Origin: Brachionus rotundiformis
Taxonomy: Eukaryota > Rotifera > Eurotatoria > Ploima > Brachionidae
Length of the DNA: 64,000 nt
Direction: 5' to 3'
Assembly: GCA_016802295.1 (NCBI GenBank)
Contig: JAESIW010000137.1
Location: forward strand, 4,615,656-4,679,655
Shown piece by piece: positions 44,649 through 57,063 of this stretch. The number at the start of each line of letters is the position of its first letter. Within the stretch, counting starts at the first letter, position 1. The position numbers and the translations under genes were made by a program. The notes below the pieces were generated by a model. It saw nothing but the letters and a program-made list of their open reading frames with translations. It was not told where the DNA came from and ran no database searches.

Positions 44649-46899
44649 TTTGAAGCTTCAGAAAACAACAATAAATACTACCTGTTAAAAACAAATACCA
44701 ATCTAATAATTTTAAAAATATTCAACAAAACTAGGAATTAAAATCGGAAAGCTTCTGTTTTTCTTATTAGATTAAAATATTTTAAAATAATAAGCTAATT
44801 GAATTTTAGAGGATAAAAAAATCCATTTTATTTTTTTTATCATTGGGAAAATTTTAAATTGAAGCACTAATTCCCAAAGCCCATGACGCTTTTGAAGAAT
44901 TATAAGCGTTTTTTTTTATCTAATAAAATCTTATTATTTTATTAAAAATGAAAGGTTTTTTTTTCAGTTTTATTTCGTTTAATAAAGATGAAATGTTTAA
45001 ATTTTCTGTTTAACTTATTTATTCTAAAATATCTCAATAAATTGAAAAAAAAAAACAGAATAATTCAAAAAACACTTTTAAATAATTTTAAATAATTTTT
45101 CTTGAAATTTGATCGAAAAAAGAATGAAGATATTTTAAACGCTCAATGAACAAAATAAAAATATAATAATTAATTTTTTTAAAATTTTTATTTGTTTAAA
45201 TGCTAAGCTAAAATTTAACAGATCTATTTGATCTATATATGAAGATAAAAAGGTAGTTAAATTACAATTAATTGATTTTAAAAATAATTTTATTTCTAAT
45301 TAAAGAAATAGAGGCAAAACAAATTATCATAGCTTTCTTTTCAAATCTTTTTACAAATAAAGATAATTCAATTTAACAAAATAGAGAAGCTATTGAGAGT
45401 GGATTTAAACAACTGCTTCAAATTGAGAATATCTTTTTTAATATTAAAAGCGTTCGAAACAATATTAGTGAAATTTTTATTTCATGTTAGCTTCATTAAA
45501 ATTATATTTAAATTTTTTCGTAGGAGCCTGCTAAATTGTAGATAAAATTAAATAATAATTCATACGATAAACAATTTAAATTATTCTTTTGAAATTTACG
45601 CCTTATACAACACTCATCAATCGTCAAGTAACAATACTGATTGATAGAATAAAGTTAGAAAAAGCTGCTCAAAAGCTCTCAGAATCGATTTAGCTAAAAA
45701 AAGATTCAGATAAAAAACAAATCAGTCAACAAATTAAGCTATATTATTCAAATAATACGCAGTAAAAATCTTAAATAATAAAGACTTAAAGTTCTTTTCT
45801 TCAAATCAATTTTTAACAATAATTTAGAAACAAAAATAAATTTTATAATTATTTAATTTTTTTTTGAGATTTAAAGATTATTAAAATTAAAAATGGTATT
45901 TTCGTCAACAAATTAAAAAAAAATTCAAAAATTAATATCTTCTAAAATTTAAAAGCTTTAATTCTAATAATTAGCTTCATACGTAAAAACCTTAAAGATA
46001 TTAGTAAATTTTTAAAAAATTATGAAACAGTCTCAGAGAACAATAATATAATTGATTTTTAAAAATTTCAATTCTTATTTCGTTTTTTATATTCCAACAA
46101 AAAAACTAATTTAAATTAATTAATCAAAAATTAAAATTTACTTTTTTAATTTTGAAATATTTTAAAATATTATATTTTAATTCAGGCCATAATGATAGTA
46201 TTTAAAATTCTAATTGAAAAATTGATTTGTTTTTATAAACCAATTGAACCTGCATTTATCCAAAATTAATGTAACCATTGTATTAAATGCCATTAAAACA
46301 AATATAATTTTTCAATCGTGAGTGATTTATAATTTTATATCTTTTAAAATTGATTATTGGATCTAAGAAAATTTAGAACCAAAATTATGCACTGATCTAG
46401 AAATTTTTGAGTGGAAGAACTAATTGATAAAATGATTAAAGGCAATTGCAATTAAATAAAAATTATTTGATTATTTTCTCGAATTTTTTGTAACTTTTAT
46501 TGATAATCTGAGGTGCTTAAAAATGTCCAAAGTTTAGAATGTTAATATTTAGACAATGCTTAATGATGAATATTATTTTTATTTAAGTTATTAACTAATT
46601 TTTTATTAAAAAATAATTTTTAAACAAGCTTCCTTATTTAAAGAATAGTTTTATAATAACAAAAATATCGAGTTAATGTTTGACTGTAGTTATAAAATTT
46701 TTAATGTTTTTAAAATGTATTTCCATGGTACTTTCCAACATAATATCTAATGCTAATCAAAGTTCTTAAATTCATTTTAATAAAAAGAAATCCTACTTAA
46801 ATCTTTATTAATATTTATATATTTCCAATTACGACATTCACAGGTATAGTCGAAAATAAAATTAAAAAAAAAGAAAAAAATTGTTGAAAAAGAAAAAAA
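44649..46899. other. Intergenic region
   Basis: Two kilobases of AT-rich spacer with the receptor promoter at its left end. No domain-bearing frame is seen. Confidence 0.4.
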
Positions 46900-47439
46900 A
46901 TGAGTAGACGAATTTACCGTTCTCAGTATTTGGAAGACTTTGATGACGATCAATACGAGATTGTCTATAAAACGAAGCCAAAAACAAAATATGTTTATAA
47001 CACAGACATGTCAGATCAATACTATGTCATTAATGGAAAGTATTATAAAAAGGTAAATTCGGAAAGACCTCAATATGTTTATTTGGATGATGAAGAGGAA
47101 TTTCCTGAAGAAAAAATTGTCTATAAATCAAGAAGCGTAAGAAGTCCAGAGAGGATGTATTACCTTGAAAACGATGAAGAGGATTATCCTGTTGAATATG
47201 AAGAAAAGTATCGAACACCCAGAGTTTACAAGCCTTCCAAAGCAAAGAGCATACCAAAAACAAGATCCATGGAATATTTACCTCCAACGGAGTCTATTTT
47301 TACAGCAAGAGCTAAAAATACATCATTCAACAAATTCAAAAAGCCTAACCATAGAAAAGAAATAGAAGAGCCCAGGATTAGAGATAAACCAACATTTAAC
47401 AAGCCAGTGATTTTCGGAGGTGCCGTTATTCACAAATAA
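46900..47439 (+). CDS. Tyrosine-rich, charged orphan protein
   Basis: Single exon, 179 residues, unrecognised. It starts MSRRIYRSQYLEDFDDDQYE and alternates acidic and basic clusters with unusually many Tyr (for example KTKYVYNTDMSDQYYVINGK) and repeated short units that read (E)EKIVYKSRSVRSPER and EYEEKYRTPRVYKPSKAKS. It has no signal peptide, no membrane span and no cysteine, and looks intrinsically disordered or cytoskeleton-associated. The end KPVIFGGAVIHK is hydrophobic. The open frame is long for this AT-rich DNA and has codon choices like its neighbours, so I treat it as a real gene. Its function is unknown. Confidence 0.7.
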   Translation: MSRRIYRSQYLEDFDDDQYEIVYKTKPKTKYVYNTDMSDQYYVINGKYYKKVNSERPQYVYLDDEEEFPEEKIVYKSRSVRSPERMYYLENDEEDYPVEYEEKYRTPRVYKPSKAKSIPKTRSMEYLPPTESIFTARAKNTSFNKFKKPNHRKEIEEPRIRDKPTFNKPVIFGGAVIHK

Positions 47440-49356
47440 ACCTTAATTTAAATTAATTGAAAATTAATTACAAAACTGACTAACAATAACATTAAATTTA
47501 ATTTGTATTCAAATAATACTATGATGAGGATATTGAAATTTTACGTTCTAAGCTTACCTAATTTCCTTCTTACTTGTTTATTAATTAAGCTAAAAAATAA
47601 TAAAAAATTTAATTAATTATTTTCTATTAAGATTTAATTGTGAAATTTCTTCGACAATACACTTAATACAGGTGCGAATATTTTGTCACTCATTTTTAAA
47701 AAATTAAAATAAGATATTCTGTGCTTCGAGAATGTTAATCTGGAACGAATATGGCGAATAAGCTTTATTAGCTAATTAGCAAATGCTAAGAATTAAAAAA
47801 AAATGATAGTTTAAATTGATTAATGAAATAAACATTAATAATTAAATTTAAATTTTATTCTTAAATACACTTTTCTAATTAACTAGCTGTTTTTGAAAAT
47901 TTGACTAAAAATCTAAGAAAAGATGGATCAAAAAGAAGAACATTTATTCAAAAAGTTATTAGATAAATTGCATGATATAATTTAAGTCATAGCCTAGACT
48001 TTCATGACGGAACTTAAATTTCGGTGATTATTAAGTTTTTGCTCTAAGCACACTTAAATTTAATATTAAATTGATTTTTAATCATGAAATATTTACAGCC
48101 ATTGATATGATAGGTCTTCAAATGGTATTAATGAAACATCTTAATAAGTAGTTATATAAAAATATAAGTACATTAGGATACTGGAATATTGAAAAATGTT
48201 ATATTATTAATCTTAGCTAGATGCTATTATAAAAAAATTTTTTTTGTTTAAAAGTGAAATATATATAATAGACTAAATACTGATTAAAGCTGAATTTTAT
48301 TATTTAAAAACTAATGAATCATGCAAATGCTTTTAAGTCATTTCTAAAAGACAAGATCACTTTAAAAAACATAATTTGAAATTAGATGTGTATGCTTGAT
48401 ATGTTTAAATTTTATTCTTAGTTTATAGATATAGATAAATTGATATCAAAAATAAAATAAATAGAATTTGACTTGATAGTTGAGAAAAATGATTTTATCA
48501 ATAATAAAAAAATTTAAATAAAAATGTCCTGAAACAAATGATTGTAACATATAGAAAATATTTATAATACTTATTAATATAATCTTTTAGTAAGCATAGT
48601 TTTAATTGACAGTTATGTTATTAATACTATCACGACTAATTCATTCAAATTAGATAAAACTTAAGTCATCATTAATAAATTTTTTAATTCTTATGTAAAA
48701 ATTGTTCAAAAATGCAAAAGATTTTTGAATGTTTTTTCTAAAACATACCAATTTATATAAAAAAATGCTTTATTTTTCTGTTATTAATTTAATTTATTAA
48801 CTTAAGTCTTGCTTATTTCTATATGCCAAATTTATTAATTAAGTATTAAACTACTGATTAAACAAAATAAAAGATCCGGCAACAAAGTTCATTTGCAACA
48901 ATTCATAAAATATCTTCCATTACAGCTTATTTATTTTTTGAAAATAAATTTTGGCTTAAATTTTTTAAATCAATGATTAAAAAGAAACAAATTTTATAAT
49001 TTAACTATCAAATCAGGCGTTCTTAATCTTCCAGATTAAGAAATTTCACTAAACTAATGATCTTTCTCTAATATCAAAGAGGACTAAATGATCAAATATA
49101 ATTTCTTTATCAATTAACCTAAGTCTTATGCAAAATAGATAAACAGATTTAAAATTTGTTTAAATTTCATTTTAATTATTTTGATGATAAAATTGTAATT
49201 GATACATTTTTCTTCAACTTTAAAGCAAATTAAAAATAATATTGATCAAAAAAAAATGCTAATTTTTTGTTCAATTAAATTTGTCATATTCAAAAAACTT
49301 TTTTTAAATAAAATTAAAACGAAAAAATAAAATTAAAAAAAAAAATAATAATTAGT
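47440..49356. other. Intergenic region
   Basis: AT-rich spacer without supported features; multiple AATAAA-type signals follow the orphan gene at its left edge. Confidence 0.4.
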
Positions 49357-51873
49357 ATGTGGCAAGAAGCTCGGAAACAGGAAAAAATAATTCGTGGCAT
49401 GATGGTCGATTATAAGCGTCGTGCCGAAAGACGCAAGGGGTTCTACGACAAAATAGTAAAGCTATGAAATCAAAATTATCTATCTTATTTAAAATATTAA
49501 GAAAAAAGACCCAGCACAATTTTTACAGGTCTGGGGTTGCAAAGCTAAAATACACATAGACCCGAATGTTGCCTCTGCCGCCGAAAACCCTTCGACCATG
49601 TAACTTTATTGATAATGTTTGGAAAATTTATTGAATTTATTTATTACAGGACAAAGTGGCGTGGTGACGAAGAAGTTCTTATTGATCGCTTTGATGCTAG
49701 GTCCCATCTTGATTTTGTACCAGAATATAATGAAAAAGATGAGCGCATAAAGTAATAATTTTTTGACTAGTAAATCAGACTTTTTTAATATTTATTAAGC
49801 TTGACAGAATCGGAAAAGAATGAAAAAAGAATGTTAAATTTTGAAAGATATCGAACTCTAGTTCAAAATGAAGCCCTCGGAAGTATTATATTACATTTAT
49901 TTATTTTGAATAAAATTTAAATAATTATTTAATTTAGTATCTGAGAGTCAATGTTTAAAACAGATAGAAATTGATGAAAAATACGGTGATAAAAGTGAAA
50001 AAAAACCAAAGTAAAACTTGGAAAAAGTAAATTCTGGTCATAAATTTTATTTGTTAGAGATACAAAAGCAAAAATCGGTTATACATACTCTGACACCAGC
50101 TACACAGAGCCCAAGTTGAAAACCTCCAGATTTGCTCATGCTCGATTGAGTTCTGATGAAGACTCAGAAAACGATCTTGATCTTGTTCTGGACGTGAATC
50201 GTCTAACCTCTGAAGATAAAGTCATTATAAACAAAAAAGCCACCGATTTCGGCATGGAATTCGGTGATTATGTTCGTATGATGATAGTTGATAATGAAGA
50301 AAAAGAAACTTTGAAACGAAATAAAGAGATAGAGCTGGAAAAATCACAATATTCGGTAAAAAGTACCAAAATTTGAAAAATATTTTCCAATTTTTTTTAC
50401 CAAGGGTCGAAAATCGCGACGAGAAAGACAGAGAGCCAAGGAAAAGCGTCTCAGAGAAAAAGGATCTCTGAGTCCTTTAAGTTTTATTGTCACTGAGAAC
50501 AAGGAAAAAAGTGACAATGAGTCGCAAAGTTCTTCTGGAAGTTCAACTAATCGAAAAAGAAAAGGCTCCGAGTCCCCTCAAAGATTGTGTTTTATTACTA
50601 GCTTTGGACAAGAAGCAAATGAAGAACCAGACACGACCGAAGCATCTTCGATCATTAAGGAAATAAATTATCCAACTAGCTCAAAAATTGATAGCCTTAA
50701 AAAGTTAAAGCAAAATTTGAGCAGATCGGTATCCAGATCGAGATCGAGATCGCCAGTTCCGAGAAAAGAATACCGGAAAAACAGCTCTAGTTCATATAGC
50801 TCGAGCGATGATGATAAAGAATTGGAAAAGTATAGGATGCGCAAAGAATATAGAAATAGAGGGACAGAGAAAAAAAATTTAAAAAATGAGCAGTCATCTT
50901 CTAAAGTCAGTAAGAACCAGTTTAAAAAATTTTTTGATTCTTCTTGTCTATATTTATTCTAATATTGGTAATTTAAGGCTGGCGGATCGGACAAATTCAA
51001 ATTGATACAAGAAAAATTAAAGAAAAAAATGAAAAAGGACATTAATCGTCAAAGTTAGAATCGATTATAAATTTTGAAAAAAAAATTATTTATTTTTTAT
51101 TTTTCTGAGAATACAAAATATGTATTCAGAAAAATATTTATAGTATCTTAATTAGTTTTCTATGTTAGAAGAATTTTACTATAACCCTTGTAAAAATCTC
51201 AACTTGTTTCAAATTTTAATTAAAAAATGTTCCTACCATTAAGTAATTGTTTAAGAAGAATGTATTTTAAAATTATTTAGAAAAAAAAATGATTTTACAT
51301 TGAAAATTATTAATCACTGTGAATAAATAATAGATCTCTCTCAAGGTTTCTAGCTGGGTTTCCTATTTCCGGCCAAGATTTTGATACATAAACAGAACTA
51401 CTATCGTTGTGATTAACAAAAGATCTTTAAATTATTTATAATTTTTTTCAATATGAAGGTACTTTCGCTTGTATAAATTAGATAAACAATTAAATAAATA
51501 AATAATATAATTCAACTTATGATCATGATGAAGGAAAGAAGGTTAGATTGATTAAATGTGTTATATCATTCATATCATATCAGAAATAATTATTTTAATT
51601 TAAAAAAAAATAAATAAATTTCCATTTTTTTTAGTTAAAAAAGATAGGCGAGTTGAGAAAGAGAAACGCAAAAAAGAAGAAGAAGAACGTCGTGAGAGAG
51701 AAGCAAAACTTGAACAATTGTCGGAAAAGATAAAGAATATTCGAAGAAAAGAAAGAAAAGAATCGAGTAGTGATTCAACATCCGAAAGCTCATCAGATAG
51801 ATCATCGGGTAGCTACCGCAGACGACGAAGACGACGTTCTAGTTCACGTAGCTCTAGAAGCTCTAGATCTTAA
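49357..51873 (+). CDS. CLASRP: CLK4-associating SR-related splicing protein
   Basis: Nine exons: 49357-49455, 49502-49599, 49650-49751, 49800-49882, 49938-50010, 50058-50355, 50405-50905, 50978-51053 and 51635-51873; about 522 residues. CLASRP (SFRS16/SWAP2) is a nuclear SR-like protein that binds CLK4 kinase and modulates alternative splicing. Exon 1 MWQEARKQEKIIRGMMVDYK and ERRKGFYDKI are diagnostic; then KKDPAQFLQVWGCKAKIHID, the YERYR-type motif (FERYRTLVQNE), and FGMEFGDYVRMM follow. An RS-rich stretch (SVSRSRSRSP) and a C-terminal basic/acidic coiled coil (EKRKKEEEERREREAKLEQL) end with RRRRRRSSSR. The exon-7 donor (GTCAGT at 50906) is uncertain; a GTAAGA at 50910 gives the wrong frame. 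The exon-8 donor GTTAGA is also weak. Confidence 0.92.
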
Positions 51874-52793
51874 AAAATTCAATATTTGTAAATATTCTAG
51901 AAAATTTACAATTTTTTTTTAATTTAATAAACTTTTGGTTCAAATATCAAAACATATTTTTTATATTCTAAATTACAATTATAAGAAATGTTAGGTTAAA
52001 AATTATTTAATAATAATTTTATTATGATTATCTAAGTCAATAGTTTCTATTTTAAATTATCTCTGATGCTGGATTTTTTTAGTAGATGTGATTTATCAAC
52101 ATTAGTCTATTTATGCTTTTCAATTTTCCTAATTACCCTACTATAAAATTTAACAATTATTAATTTTAAATTTCATTCAATTAATTAATTATTGATTTTA
52201 AAATATTTAATTGGCTGTATTTTGTCATTGACTGTACTGGACCTGATTCGGTTGACCATGACTTTGATAATCAGATAAATACGAATCATTTTGTATTTTT
52301 CATAGAATAGATGCTTTTATTCACAAGACAAGAGTGGTAAAAGAAACTTTAACGCGTTTTTTGGATGATATTGATGTCATGTTTTCCGTTTCTTAAATAA
52401 ATTCTAAAAAAATCAAAAGTTTTCCTTTTTCAAATTAAAAAAATAGATTTTAAGATTAAATATAAAATATTTATTAATATGCTGTGCAGTTAGTTTTTTG
52501 TTACTATACTTAACTACTGTAAGTTTTTTTTTAAATTAAATTTTATAAAAAAAATCAACAGAAGAAACCATTCGCTTCCTATATCAATAACTTTTTTATC
52601 AACTAATAGGACAATTTTGATACTTCTCAATTATTTTAAATAATTTTCGAGGAGAGAGTGAACATCTTTGTGTATTTGAATATCTGTTCTGATCATTGAA
52701 ATTATTAAATGTATTTCGTTTGAAAATTAAATTTTGTATAATCTTAGATATACAGAAAAAAAATTTATTTTTAATTAAATATTTAATAGTAAA
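51874..52793. other. Intergenic region
   Basis: AT-rich spacer between CLASRP and Rab27, both plus strand. No gene is supported. Confidence 0.4.
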
Positions 52794-53477
52794 ATGGGTG
52801 ATATATTAATCAATCAAAAAAATATTGGTCATGGGACATCGGCATCCACTTTGATGGAATACGATTACTTGATCAAATTTTTGGCACTAGGTGACTCAGG
52901 AGTTGGCAAAACTAGTTTTTTATACCAATATACAGACAGTCAATTTAATTCAAAATTTGTCTCAACAGTGGGCATTGATTTTAGAGAAAAACGCGTAGTT
53001 TACAAGTCGCCTTTAAATGGTAGATCTCACCGAATTCACTTGCAATTATGGGATACAGCAGGTCAAGAACGATTTCGGAGTCTTACTACCGCTTTTTTCC
53101 GGGATGCTATGGGCTTCATACTTATGTTCGATTTAACCAGTGAATTATCATTTTTAAATGTAAGAAACTGGATCAGTCAATTACAAACCCATGCGTATTG
53201 TGAAGATCCAGACATAATTATGGTTGGCAACAAGCTTGATCTAGAGGAGCAACGTGTGGTTGATTACAGCAGAGCAAAAGACTTTGCCGATAAACATGGT
53301 TGCGGATACATAGAGGCTAGTGCTGCTAGTGGAGAAAATGTAGAAAAAGCATTGAGCATTCTTTTAGAAAAGGTCATGTACCGAATGGAAAAAAGCTTGG
53401 ACAAATCATTTTTTCCAGTAAGATCTATGTCCAAAGAAACAAATGAAACTATTCAAAGTAAATGTTCGCAGTGCTAA
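52794..53477 (+). CDS. RAB27: Rab27 small GTPase
   Basis: Single exon, 227 residues. Rab27 drives docking and release of lysosome-related organelles and dense-core vesicles through effectors such as melanophilin and synaptotagmin-like proteins. P-loop GDSGVGKTS, switch I and interswitch VGIDFREKRVVYK, WDTAGQERFRSLTTAFFRDAMGF (switch II, with the catalytic glutamine), NKLDLEEQR and EASAASGENV are all intact. FLNVRNWISQLQTHAYCEDPDI matches Rab27 specifically. A 22-residue polar N-terminal extension precedes MEYDYLIKFLALG; mammalian Rab27 begins directly. The C-terminus SKCSQC ends C-x-x-C, not the CGC-type Rab27 prenylation motif, so its lipidation is unclear. Peptide-secreting cells are a plausible site, in keeping with the neuropeptide gene 15 kb away. 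Confidence 0.96.
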   Translation: MGDILINQKNIGHGTSASTLMEYDYLIKFLALGDSGVGKTSFLYQYTDSQFNSKFVSTVGIDFREKRVVYKSPLNGRSHRIHLQLWDTAGQERFRSLTTAFFRDAMGFILMFDLTSELSFLNVRNWISQLQTHAYCEDPDIIMVGNKLDLEEQRVVDYSRAKDFADKHGCGYIEASAASGENVEKALSILLEKVMYRMEKSLDKSFFPVRSMSKETNETIQSKCSQC

Positions 53478-54680
53478 TTTTGGGTCTGATAATTATATAC
53501 ATTCAAAAGGTTTTAATTTTGATTCTCTTTTTTAACTTTTGTAAAATCTTAGGAAAAAAATATATTTTTTTATTTCTATTTAAATTATTTTAAATAAATA
53601 TAAACAACTTCATCTTTAATAAATTGTTTCATCTTTAAATAATTTTTAAAATTCAAAATTTAATTTCAAAGTTTAATTAAGGCTGATATAAAAATTATAT
53701 GTTAATTAAATTTATATATATTAACAAAATGCATGTGTTTGTTTACAAAAAAATAATTATTTATTAAATTTTTAAGAAACCATAATAATTTGAAAAAATT
53801 GAATTTAATTGAATCAAATATTTTCCGATTTAATTATCATTTTTACAGTTATTAATTTGTTAAGTATTATTTTTAAAAAATATCTCGACCCTTTAATTTA
53901 TTAAAGTTTTTGTTGACTTAAAAAAAGAGAATTTTATTTAAGTTCTTAAATATATTTGTTTTGATAGAATGAAATTTATAAGAATTATTTTTTTAATTAC
54001 AAGAAAGCATTTTGTTTTCATTGGGTTAAAAAAGTATCAGCTGTTGTTAGCTTTAATAAAACCCGTTTTTATAACATTTAAACATTTATTGAATAAAAAA
54101 GAAGAGTTTTTAATGATTAATCTTAATTAATCTTAATCTTAATCGAAAAACGGGTAGTATTATAACATTAAAGTAAAAATTTAAATTTTCATCTCTAAAT
54201 AATTAATTTGTTATTTAAATTAAGCAGTTTCTAAAAATGTACCTCATATTATCTTAATAAAATATGAAATTAGAAAAAAAATAAAAAAATATTTAATCAA
54301 GAATTTTATTTTCCAACTTAGTTACATTACCAAAATTTTAAACAACAAATAAAAAAGTACTTTCATATTCTTTCCAAGTTAGCGTACTGTGATAATGAAG
54401 ATAAATAATATTTATAATGTAATTAAAGAAATATTGAAAAAATTAAGCTTTTTAATGGAAAAGAAATTATTTATTTTATTTTGATTAAAAATTTTGAGGA
54501 AATCCTTAGGCCACTCAGACTGGATCTGATAAGATAAAAAAGTATATGATTTTATCAAAGCAAAAATTGTTGAGGATTGGTGAGGGTCTGATAAATTGGA
54601 TAAACGATTTCCTTTAAGAACGCTCACAAAGAGTAGTTTTAGGAGATATTAGCTCAAATTGAGTAAAAGTTTACAGTTAA

Positions 54681-54920
54681 GTTCCACACGATTCAGTGCT
54701 AGGTCCTATCTTTTTTATTTTATATATAAACGATATGTTAAAAAATGTCAAAAACTATTGTGAAGCTTATGCTGATAACATAAAGATAATATCAAAAATT
54801 GAAAATTCTAATTCGATTTCTTATTTATAGCCTACAATCAGATATAGATTGAGTGTGTAAATGGTCGACTTAGTTTAATGAAGATAAATGTAAAGTTGTT
54901 CATATTGGATTTGGGTATTT
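54681..54920 (+). mobile_element. Non-LTR retrotransposon reverse-transcriptase relic
   Basis: Reads VPHDSVLGPIFFILYINDM, then EAYADNIKIISKI with the catalytic YADD changed to YADN. In a shifted frame comes LQSDID, then a stop in place of the next residue, and KCKVVHIGF. This matches the core of LINE (CR1/jockey-like) reverse transcriptase: the palm block SVLGP-LF-YINDL, then YADD, then the DKC-VLHIG block. Stops and a frameshift show decay. Confidence 0.6.
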
Positions 54921-56194
54921 ACATGCAAATTGATCTAAAATTGGATACAAAAGTTAAAAATTACCGGTTGATGGGGGTTTATGGAGCAATTAGTAAGATA
55001 AACCTCTCAGGAGACATACTACCTTGCTTAAGCTCTGGTGTCTTTAGACTCCTAGTACCGAAAATTTTTTTCTTGATCCCCACTAAAATTTTGGCTTTCC
55101 TAGGTTTTTATATACCTAGAATACTAATTTTTCCATTCGGTCAAATCCTGGGGAAGCCTAAATTTATTTATTAAATAAAAAAAATTACCAATTACTTCCC
55201 TAGAAACCAGGAAATGACTAAATCATATTATGGATACTTTTAATATTTTGATAATTTGATAGTCTTTTTTTTTTCTAAGATTTTCAAATTAGTTTATCAA
55301 TTCTTTTTAATTGAATCAAAAATTAAATAAATTATTTTGAATAGTTGAAGTATTAAATCAATGCCATTGTCATCAAACAATTAATTAATTTCGTCAATTT
55401 TTTTAGTTGAAAATATTATAATATTAAATAGTCAAGAGCCAATTTGGTCAATTTGGTCTTGACTCATCTAAAAGTCTAGTCAAATGCATATATCTTATTA
55501 ATTATTGATTATGCTTTTTTAAAATTATTTATTAGAAATAACCAAAAGCAAAAAATCAAATTAACTCACGAAATTTAATTATATTTTTGAAATGAAAATA
55601 TTGTCTTAATTTCAGGATAACAAAATTAAATTTTGATTAAATTTTAATATTGATTATGGAAAAAAAATTATAATTTGTTAATTTTAACATTTATTTTTAA
55701 GAGCAGTTGATTAAAAAATATCGATTAGTGATCTCTCGTGTTTAATTTTATGAAAATATCTTTATCTTTTTATCTTGGTTAAACGCTTACTATTCAAAAA
55801 ATAATAATTTTTTAAAAATTTACTTGGCAAAAATTAATCTCTCTCACTTAGTGTTTTTTTGTTATAACAAAAAACCTTATATGATGCTTTTCTCTTAAAT
55901 CAAATTTTTATTATTATAATAAAAAATTATTAAAATATTACAATTCATGATACTTCTGAAAAATGCTGGAAAATTGATCCCAAACATAAGCTTTTTTGAA
56001 TAGAATTTTTGAATTGCTTTTATTAATTTTGGATGTCTTATTTTCTTGCTCATTAATTATGATCAAATAAACCCCAAAATAAAAAATATATTTGCTCAAT
56101 ATAAACACATTTAAAAACTTAAAATTTTGAGTGAAATTATCTTTATCTATTAGCTAAAATATTGTGACCTAATGCTTTGGTGCTGTCTTGATCG

Positions 56195-56365
56195 CCAGCT
56201 CGATCTTCTTAGAACAAAAAAGGCAACAGTTAGACTCATCTACAAGCGCGTAGAGCCAACTACACAAACTACCAAGGTACATCTATAAAAAGACAAAAGA
56301 CCGGTTTGAGTAAAAATCAAAAGTAATCACCCTGTGCTCCACAAGGAGCTAATGAGAAAAATGTT
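56195..56365 (+). mobile_element. Possible LINE linker relic
   Basis: The segment LDRQLDLLRTKKATVRLIYK resembles the charged helix between endonuclease and reverse transcriptase in non-LTR elements, where LR-KKR-RR-Y patterns are typical, followed by stops. Weak evidence; no other domain supports it. Confidence 0.28.
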
Positions 56366-56640
56366 TAATATTAAGCCTGGTGTGTAGCCATGTCTATAAA
56401 TTATTTTATATACTAAAGTAGCTAGACATGTGAGGCAAATAACTTAATTTAAAAAGGATTTATTTAAAATAATAAAAATTAGCTTTTTAGTTTTGAAAAA
56501 AAGTTTATTTTGACTCAAAACTAATAAAAAAGACACACGTATATTTTTGTAAGCTTTGGGTATTGAAAAGAAAGGTTTAAAAAACAATTTTACACCAAAT
56601 AAAAAATATACAAATATGTTAAGATTAAAACAAAAAGGTT

Positions 56641-57063
56641 CTAATCATCTCCATCTTCATCGTCGTCGTCGCCGGCGTCCTCATCCTCGTCGCCGGGCTC
56701 ATCATCATCCTCATCACCACCGTCGTCCTCATCATTTTCGTCCTCCTCTTCGTCAGCGCCTTCCACATCACCTTCATCCTCTTCATCGTCCTCATCCTCT
56801 TCCCCATTCTCCTCGTCCTCATCACCGTAGTTGCTTGTCGAATTCTCATTTAGATTTCTACGCTTGTTTCCATTGGAAAGTTGTGACTCGTCGTCTTGCG
56901 TAGACTCGTCGGCGCCGGTTTCGGAATCGCCCGACTGAGCCAGTAGTGAACTGTTCTCATTTATCTTGCCATTTTCAGTCTTTAGCAATTTGTTCTTAAC
57001 TGGCACATCATTGCTGTCTTCCAAAGAGTGCTTGCCATTGCTATTCGATTCTACTTCGGACAT
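56641..57063 (-). CDS. Acidic prothymosin-like protein A
   Basis: Single exon, 140 residues. The first 75 are polar with short conserved blocks shared with the paralogue at 62708 (GKHSLED, NKLLKTENGK, AQSGDSETG, DDESQLSNG, NSTSNYGDEDE), including a basic NKRRN element. Residues 78-140 are almost all Asp, Glu and Gly, ending DDDDEDGDD. Very acidic, lysine-poor, disordered proteins of this kind include prothymosin and parathymosin (histone chaperones, nuclear). The order here (acidic tail at the C-terminus, weak NLS in the middle) differs from vertebrate prothymosin, so the call is by type, not orthology. No cysteine, membrane span or signal peptide. Confidence 0.75.
   Translation of the reverse strand: MSEVESNSNGKHSLEDSNDVPVKNKLLKTENGKINENSSLLAQSGDSETGADESTQDDESQLSNGNKRRNLNENSTSNYGDEDEENGEEDEDDEEDEGDVEGADEEEDENDEDDGGDEDDDEPGDEDEDAGDDDDEDGDD

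Larger units (their letters stand above)
53478..56640. other. Intergenic region with LINE relics
   Basis: Three kilobases of AT-rich spacer holding two retroelement fragments (54681-54920 and 56195-56365). The open frame 54878-55174 begins within the first and reads only low-complexity sequence, so it is not called. Confidence 0.4.
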
